Assembly: GCA_947489425.1 (NCBI GenBank)
Contig: CANLDL010000001.1
Location: forward strand, 744,001 to 808,000
Direction: 5' to 3'
DNA length: 64,000 nucleotides
Source of the DNA: an uncultured Pseudomonadales bacterium
GTDB taxonomy: Bacteria > Pseudomonadota > Gammaproteobacteria > Pseudomonadales > Cellvibrionaceae
The notes below the pieces were generated by a model that was given only the letters and a program-made list of their open reading frames with translations, ran no database searches and had not been told where the DNA came from. Shown here in pieces: positions 59,176-64,000 of this stretch (positions within the stretch are counted from its first letter, which is position 1; every line of letters starts with the position of its first letter). The translations under genes and the position numbers were made by a program.

Positions 59176-60174
59176 ATGAAAGCATTAGTCTATACCGATA
59201 CCTGCCAATTAGAGTACCGTAGCGAACCTGACCCTATTCCTGAGGTAGGTGAAGCAATTATTCAAGTAAAAGCTAGTGGTATTTGCGGCTCTGATATGCA
59301 TGCCTACTTTGGCCATGACGAACGCCGTATAGCACCGTTAATTTTAGGGCACGAAGTGAGCGGGCAAGTTCTCAGTGGCAGTAAAAAAGGTAAAAGAGTT
59401 GTCGTTAATCCTTTAGTAAGCTGTAACCAATGCCTCTCTTGTACGAATGGTCACGAAAATCTCTGCCAATCTCGACAAATGATCAGTATGCAGCCGCGCC
59501 AAGGCGCCTTCTCAGAATTATTACGTGTGCCCGAGCGCAATTTAGTCTCCCTACCCGATGATATGAGCTACTTGCACGCAGCACTGACAGAACCCGTAGC
59601 TACCTCGTGGCATGCAGTAATGCGCGGCAAAGAAATGTCTAACTGCAATATTGGTGATGCAAAAGTATTGATACTAGGCGGCGGTGCTATTGGGTTATCT
59701 TGTGCATTAATTTTGCACAGTCTTGGCTGTAGTGATATTACTCTTGGCGAGACGAATCAGCTTCGCCGAACAACCGTTCAAAAAGCCAATGTCTGTAAGC
59801 TTTATAATCCTCTTGATATTTCACCCGAAGATAATAGCTACGATATCATCTATGATGCCGTAGGTGGTCGACTCACCCGCGAGGCTTCCTCAAAAGCCAT
59901 AAAACCTGGCGGGGCTATTGTTCATATTGGTTTAATGGACAGTAACGATGGTTTGGACATACGTAAATTAACCTTACAAGAAGTGACATTTGGTGGCTGC
60001 TACACCTACACTATGCGAGATTTTAAAGACACTGTAGATGCGTTGTATAATGGCTCTCTTGGGAAACTAGATTGGATAGAACAGCGCCCTTTAAGTGAAG
60101 GCGGTAATGCCTTCGTAGATTTGTCGCAAGGTAAAACCGCTGCCGCAAAAATTATTCTAGTACCGGAGGGTTAG
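59176..60174 (+). CDS. Zinc-dependent medium-chain alcohol dehydrogenase, probable sulfopropanediol pathway enzyme
   Basis: 332 residues. Catalytic zinc ligands C37 (GICGSDMH) and H59-E60 (LGHEVSG); structural zinc cysteines C83, C86, C89 and C97; Rossmann motif LILGGGAIGLSCAL. The sorbitol/threonine dehydrogenase branch is the closest fit. Third gene of the hpsN operon, 36 bases after the SDR, and followed by a terminator hairpin. A role as the second DHPS dehydrogenase (HpsO or HpsP-like) is inferred from context. Sugar alcohols are the alternative substrates. Confidence 0.88.
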   Translation: MKALVYTDTCQLEYRSEPDPIPEVGEAIIQVKASGICGSDMHAYFGHDERRIAPLILGHEVSGQVLSGSKKGKRVVVNPLVSCNQCLSCTNGHENLCQSRQMISMQPRQGAFSELLRVPERNLVSLPDDMSYLHAALTEPVATSWHAVMRGKEMSNCNIGDAKVLILGGGAIGLSCALILHSLGCSDITLGETNQLRRTTVQKANVCKLYNPLDISPEDNSYDIIYDAVGGRLTREASSKAIKPGGAIVHIGLMDSNDGLDIRKLTLQEVTFGGCYTYTMRDFKDTVDALYNGSLGKLDWIEQRPLSEGGNAFVDLSQGKTAAAKIILVPEG

Positions 60175-60182
60175 TGGCTTAA

Positions 60183-60207
60183 GCTGTGCAGTACACAGCC
60201 TTTTCTT
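60183..60207 (+). terminator. Terminator of the hpsN operon
   Basis: Stem GCTGTG/CACAGC with loop CAGTA, followed by CTTTTCTT. Nine bases after the alcohol dehydrogenase stop. Confidence 0.6.
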
Positions 60208-60334
60208 AAATTTATTTCGGTGAACTTAATGCTAATGGACTACTCTATAGGCTTATACTTGGAAAGCTTATCGCTAAGCTCGAATAAGCAGAGACCTATC
60301 AAGTCTAATGAGCCATTAATTGAGGATAAAAATC

Positions 60335-60949
60335 GTGAGTGAACACGAAATTACTATTACCGTTTACAGATGGGCAGGCAGCTGGGGACCATTTAAAGTT
60401 AATATTCCTTGTGGCGAATGTTCTCTTACAAAAGATGTTATTCAAGATACTATTGATACTGATCTTGAAGGCATCCCAGTCAAACTCATTATGCGTGACT
60501 GGTTGAGTGAGTGGTGGAAGCCTTTAATGAAAGGTGGGTTTCATGCCCCTATTGTTATTGTTGAAGATAAAATTGTTAGCCAAGGTCGCGCACTTAACCG
60601 CGGTTTATTGACCGAGGCAGTCATCGAAGCTTATGCAAAAAAAGCCCCCGTTACTGAAAATATTGTTTTTGGTAAAGAGAGCTGTCCACACTGTAAAATC
60701 GCTAAAGAGTCTTTGGATCGTGCGGGCGTTAATTATAAATATCACGATGTCGTAAAACAGCCTCGTGCACTCTATGAAATGCTCGCGCGAGTAAAACCTA
60801 TTGTCGGCCCTAAAACGCCCGTGACGGTACCACAAATATGGATAGATAAAGAATACGTTGGTGGTGCTGATCAGTTGAGTAAAAAGCTAGAAATGGATGT
60901 GCCACCCAATCCAGACAGAGGTCAATGCTCCCTCTCCCCTGCACGCTAG
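60335..60949 (+). CDS. Two-domain thioredoxin-fold/glutaredoxin protein
   Basis: 204 residues from the GTG at 60335 (GAGG ribosome site; a TTG at 60320 is less likely). The N-terminal half (1-100) looks like a thioredoxin fold with C26-G-E-C29 in IPCGECSLTKDVIQDT, followed by WWKPLMKGGFHAPIVIVEDKIVSQG, where APIV is the cis-proline loop. The C-terminal half is a glutaredoxin with C117-P-H-C120, TVPQIWIDKEYVGGADQL. Two redox sites in one chain are unusual. It starts 160 bases after the hpsN operon and overlaps the next gene. Function unknown; perhaps delivers electrons to a partner reductase. Confidence 0.8.
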   Translation: MSEHEITITVYRWAGSWGPFKVNIPCGECSLTKDVIQDTIDTDLEGIPVKLIMRDWLSEWWKPLMKGGFHAPIVIVEDKIVSQGRALNRGLLTEAVIEAYAKKAPVTENIVFGKESCPHCKIAKESLDRAGVNYKYHDVVKQPRALYEMLARVKPIVGPKTPVTVPQIWIDKEYVGGADQLSKKLEMDVPPNPDRGQCSLSPAR

Positions 60950-61677
60950 TGATTCAGCCAGTAAAAATCTTGAAACAGAAATTATTAAAAAACACGCCGA
61001 GTGCTGCGACAAAAATACTAATTTTTTTAGTATTTGTTGCAGCCACCTTGGCGTTATTATTATTTTTCAAAGATAGCCTATCACTAGAAGCTGCAAAAGA
61101 GAGCGCGAGCGCTGCACTTAATTTTGTAGAAAATAATCGCCTAGAAGGCATACTTATTTTTATGGCATTTTATTTTGCTATTTGCTCACTGCCTATGCCT
61201 TTTGTAAGCGTGCCTACTATGATTGCCGGGTTTTTATTTGGTAATATTGATGGGCTACTCATTGTGTCATTTATGAGTGCCTTGGGCGGGACATGTTTGT
61301 TTTTGATAACACGCTATTTATGTAGCGATTGGATACAAAAAAAATTCGCTGATAAATTTACCAGCCTGCAAAAAGCCACCAATACCGACAGTTTTATGGT
61401 AGCCCTAAGCATGCGCCTAGTGCCAGGCATGCCGTTTTCCTTCCCTGCTATTTTATTGGGGCTTAGTCGAATTAGCACCTTAAAATTCTATGCATCAACA
61501 CAACTGGGCTTACTAATAATTTTATTTGTTTATGTCAATGCAGGTAGAAGCCTCTCTGAAATAAACTCAGTACAGGATATTTTCAGCCCTCAGCTAGTAT
61601 TATCAATGCTATTACTGGCTGTTGTTCCATTAACCTTTGGTTTTATCTCTAAAAAGAAAAAGATGCTATTTAATTAG
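60925..61677 (+). CDS. TVP38/TMEM64 (DedA-like, VTT domain) membrane protein
   Basis: 250 residues with about five to six hydrophobic segments. The VTT-domain marks are FVSVPTMIAGFLFGNIDGLLIVSFMSALGGTCLFLITRYL and LVPGMPFSFPAILLGLSRI. Members of the family may be lipid scramblases or ion-coupled transporters. Its start overlaps the glutaredoxin-like gene by 25 bases, so they are cotranscribed; a later GTG start at 60949 is possible. Such VTT genes are often paired with redox proteins in bacteria, but what they do together is not known to me. Confidence 0.85.
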   Translation: MLPLPCTLVIQPVKILKQKLLKNTPSAATKILIFLVFVAATLALLLFFKDSLSLEAAKESASAALNFVENNRLEGILIFMAFYFAICSLPMPFVSVPTMIAGFLFGNIDGLLIVSFMSALGGTCLFLITRYLCSDWIQKKFADKFTSLQKATNTDSFMVALSMRLVPGMPFSFPAILLGLSRISTLKFYASTQLGLLIILFVYVNAGRSLSEINSVQDIFSPQLVLSMLLLAVVPLTFGFISKKKKMLFN

Positions 61678-61717
61678 AGACTTTTTCTTAATAAAACCTA
61701 TTACTACTAGTCATTTA

Positions 61718-62929
61718 CTATAAAGCTGACTCCTCTTTTAACAAACATGCCTCAACAACATCAACAATTATCTCTGCAATTAACTCACAATCTCCCTCGC
61801 TAAAAGTTAACGGTATACGCATGTCTAATAAAGTCGAGAGTATTCTTTCTGTTTTGGGTAAGGCCGGCATCTGCTCAATATAGCGCCAGCTATCGTAGCG
61901 ACTGGTATAATCTTGTGGTTCGCTCGCACCAAACCATTTAATCACGACGCCTCTATCAAGACAGTCTTTAACACATTGTTTAATTTTTTGCGATGAAAAC
62001 CCCAATAGCGAAAACTGAATAGAACTAGCAACAAACTCTTCATCAACCGAGCGCTCAGGCAGCGAGATATGCACGCTTTGGCTCAGCACTTTTTCTAATA
62101 ATTTGTAGCGTATATTCCAGCGCTCGCACTGTTCATCCAGTGCCTGTACTTGTGGCCGTAAAATCGCGGCACGTAAATTATCCATACGTCCACTGTAGTT
62201 TGGTGTCTCGTAGCGAATATTTTCAAAGGTCTCTTTGTTCGGTGCCGCTTGATGGCGATCAAACAGCATATAAGAGCCCGAATACATAATGGCACGCGCC
62301 ATAATCTCATCGTGAGGGCTGATTAAAAAACCTCCCTCGCCAGAGTTAATATGCTTATAGGTTTGTGCACTAAAGCAGGCTATATCACCAAAGGTGCCAC
62401 TCTTTTTACCCTTCCAACTCGCGCCCATTGTGTGGGCACAATCTTCTATCAAAAATAAATCATATTGCTTACATAATTGAACAACACGATCCATATCGGC
62501 TATATGGCCGCGCATGTGTGACAGCATAAAAAAACGCGCGCCACTGGTCTTGGCTTTTAATTCAAGATCATCAAAATCAATTTTATAATCGCTACCTACA
62601 TCGACCAATATGGGGGTAGCACCACTATTATGAATCGCACCAGGTACAGGTGCTAAAGTAAATGCATTGCACAATACTTTATCTCCTTTATTGATACCCG
62701 CTGCACGCATAGCTATATGCAAAGCGTAGCCACCAGAAGAACAGGCAAGGCAATAAGGCATGCCCATATATTTGGCAAATTCTATTTCTAGATGATCCGT
62801 CTCGCTTAATTCATTGGGTAAAGTATTGTAGCGGTGTAGTCGTCCTGTACGCATAACCGCAGTCGCAGCATCAATAGCTCTTTCTGGTAGTGACTCTTGC
62901 TGAGTAAAGGATTTACTAAATGATTTCAT
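61718..62929 (-). CDS. DegT/DnrJ/EryC1/StrS-family PLP aminotransferase
   Basis: 403 residues, fold type I. PLP lysine K192 in FSAQTYKHINSGEGG, D163 and H166 in IEDCAHTMGA, and the GxxxS cofactor region LACSSGGYALHIAM (62-75). Members usually aminate keto-sugars, but a side group acts on other ketones. There are no sugar-nucleotide genes here. Immediately divergent is a PLP decarboxylase. Together they could form an amine from a keto acid or aldehyde (inference). Confidence 0.88.
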   Translation of the reverse strand: MKSFSKSFTQQESLPERAIDAATAVMRTGRLHRYNTLPNELSETDHLEIEFAKYMGMPYCLACSSGGYALHIAMRAAGINKGDKVLCNAFTLAPVPGAIHNSGATPILVDVGSDYKIDFDDLELKAKTSGARFFMLSHMRGHIADMDRVVQLCKQYDLFLIEDCAHTMGASWKGKKSGTFGDIACFSAQTYKHINSGEGGFLISPHDEIMARAIMYSGSYMLFDRHQAAPNKETFENIRYETPNYSGRMDNLRAAILRPQVQALDEQCERWNIRYKLLEKVLSQSVHISLPERSVDEEFVASSIQFSLLGFSSQKIKQCVKDCLDRGVVIKWFGASEPQDYTSRYDSWRYIEQMPALPKTERILSTLLDMRIPLTFSEGDCELIAEIIVDVVEACLLKEESAL

Positions 62930-63117
62930 AGGGATTTACTACCAAAAGAAGGAACTTACATTATTTAAACAACACTAACCCAACCAATAGCCTAAGGCAA
63001 CTAAATAGCATGAGCCAATTTCGTTAAGTTACTTTATAATACGCGCCATCGCTATACTGCTAGTGTATATGCCCGTTGTGTATTTCTTTATTTATTATTT
63101 TTTCGTGAGCTACTCCT

Positions 63118-64000
63118 ATGCAAGATAATCTCGACATACTTTCTAGAGCTGTAAATCAATGGTCTAAACAAGACCGTCCAGTCTCTCAAACACCGATAGC
63201 AACCGAGCTAGAAAAAATACTAGATATTGAACTAGGTGAAGAAGGCTGCACAATTGAAGATCTCGAAAAAGCGATTACAGATTATATCCACTATAGCCCC
63301 GATGTCTCTCAACCAGGCTTTAACAAATTACTTTATTCAGGTGCGAATCGCCCTGCACTACTCGGTGATTGGATTACGAGCCTTGCTAATTCGACCATGC
63401 ATACTTATCAAGTTGGCCCTGTCGCTACACTTATGGAGCTAGAGCTAATACGCCAGTGGAATAAATTAATTGGCTTTGAGAATGGCGAAGGTATTATGGT
63501 TGCTGGTGGCAGTCAGGCCAACCTTATTGGCATGATGCTCGCCCGTTACCATGCCTACCCTGAATCTAAAACACAGGGCATGATGGGACGTAAACTTGTT
63601 GCCTATGTTTCTGATCAAGCACACTACTCTAATCAACGCGCCGCTAATTTATTAGGCATTGGTACGGACAACCTTATTGCCATTGCCTCAGATGATCAGG
63701 GCAAAATAATACCCGAGGCATTAGAAGACGCTATTAAACAAACTATTGCCAATGGTGATTTACCTTTTTATATCGGCCTGACTGCTGGCACCACAGTTAT
63801 TGGCGCCTATGATTCAGTTACCGATGTTAGCCCTATCGCAAGAAAATACAATATTTGGCTCCATGTAGATGGCGCTTGGGGGGCTCCTGTGCTTTTTTCA
63901 GAGACACATCGTTCACTAATCAAAGACTCTCACCTAGTTGACTCCTTTGCTTGGGATGCTCATAAACTAATGAATGTACCTTTGACTGCTGCGGTTGTTT
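63118..64000 (+). CDS. Group II PLP-dependent decarboxylase (glutamate/cysteine-sulfinate type), truncated at the window edge
   Basis: 294 residues are visible; the C-terminal part lies outside. Fold type I decarboxylase: GGSQANLIGMMLAR, GLTAGTTVIGAYDSV, LHVDGAWGAP with D251 contacting the cofactor, and the PLP lysine K283 in WDAHKLMNVPL. The DAHK-hmn motif is that of glutamate, aspartate, 2,4-diaminobutyrate and cysteine-sulfinate decarboxylases. The substrate cannot be fixed from the N-terminal half. A cysteate/cysteine-sulfinate decarboxylase making taurine or hypotaurine would fit the sulfonate region, but this is only a suggestion. Confidence 0.85.
   Translation, partial: MQDNLDILSRAVNQWSKQDRPVSQTPIATELEKILDIELGEEGCTIEDLEKAITDYIHYSPDVSQPGFNKLLYSGANRPALLGDWITSLANSTMHTYQVGPVATLMELELIRQWNKLIGFENGEGIMVAGGSQANLIGMMLARYHAYPESKTQGMMGRKLVAYVSDQAHYSNQRAANLLGIGTDNLIAIASDDQGKIIPEALEDAIKQTIANGDLPFYIGLTAGTTVIGAYDSVTDVSPIARKYNIWLHVDGAWGAPVLFSETHRSLIKDSHLVDSFAWDAHKLMNVPLTAAVV

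Overview
The window is chromosomal DNA of a moderately AT-rich (roughly 40-45 % GC by eye) gammaproteobacterium, probably marine. The order smc-zipA-ligA, the neighbourhood glnS/cysS with ppiB-lpxH, a GlnS, TruD, TrmA, a ZipA and CcmH/CcmI all fit Gammaproteobacteria; I lean towards a Cellvibrionales/Spongiibacteraceae-like lineage, but I cannot prove this from the sequence alone. I saw no rRNA, tRNA, CRISPR array, phage block or transposase gene.

Layout. 0-2.2 kb: the edge of a TauE/SafE permease, a tyrosine-type DAHP synthase and a glutaredoxin. 2.4-5.3 kb: a small accessory patch (methyltransferase plus two poorly known proteins). 5.3-13.9 kb: housekeeping genes (trpS, cysS, glnS, ppiB, lpxH) with a one-domain voltage-gated channel and a probable nuclease-fold protein between them. 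14-19 kb: GFA protein, cytochrome c'/b561 pair, a MarR regulator divergent from a complete haloalkane dehalogenase, and an HDOD protein. 19.3-25.6 kb: a four-gene peptide-type ABC importer operon with unusual topology. 26 kb: a cold-shock gene with a consensus promoter and long leader. 26.5-38.7 kb: a minus-strand run of patatin, acyl-CoA ligase, HAD phosphatase, lytic transglycosylase, ligA, zipA and smc. 39-49 kb: ccmI-ccmH, YjbQ, truD, MarC, trmA, a KAS III, and a periplasmic binding protein next to a membrane GGDEF-EAL enzyme.

The most interesting region is 51.9-60.2 kb, which reads as a sulfonate-degradation locus. A histidinol-dehydrogenase-family enzyme of HpsN type, an SDR and a zinc alcohol dehydrogenase form one plus-strand unit. 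Divergently placed are a LacI regulator, a LysR regulator, both subunits of sulfopyruvate decarboxylase (ComD, ComE) and an FMN-dependent 2-hydroxyacid oxidase. Read together they suggest: 2,3-dihydroxypropane-1-sulfonate (DHPS) to (R)-sulfolactate (HpsN; the other two dehydrogenases handling the other enantiomer), then to sulfopyruvate by a flavin enzyme, then to sulfoacetaldehyde by ComDE. A perfect 20-bp LacI-type operator abuts the hpsN promoter, a LysR-type palindrome lies before comD, and a 263-bp miniature inverted-repeat element sits exactly between comE and the oxidase gene. The desulfonating enzyme (Xsc or equivalent) and a dedicated transporter are not in the window. The right edge holds a two-domain thioredoxin-fold protein, a TVP38-type membrane protein, a DegT aminotransferase and a truncated PLP decarboxylase.
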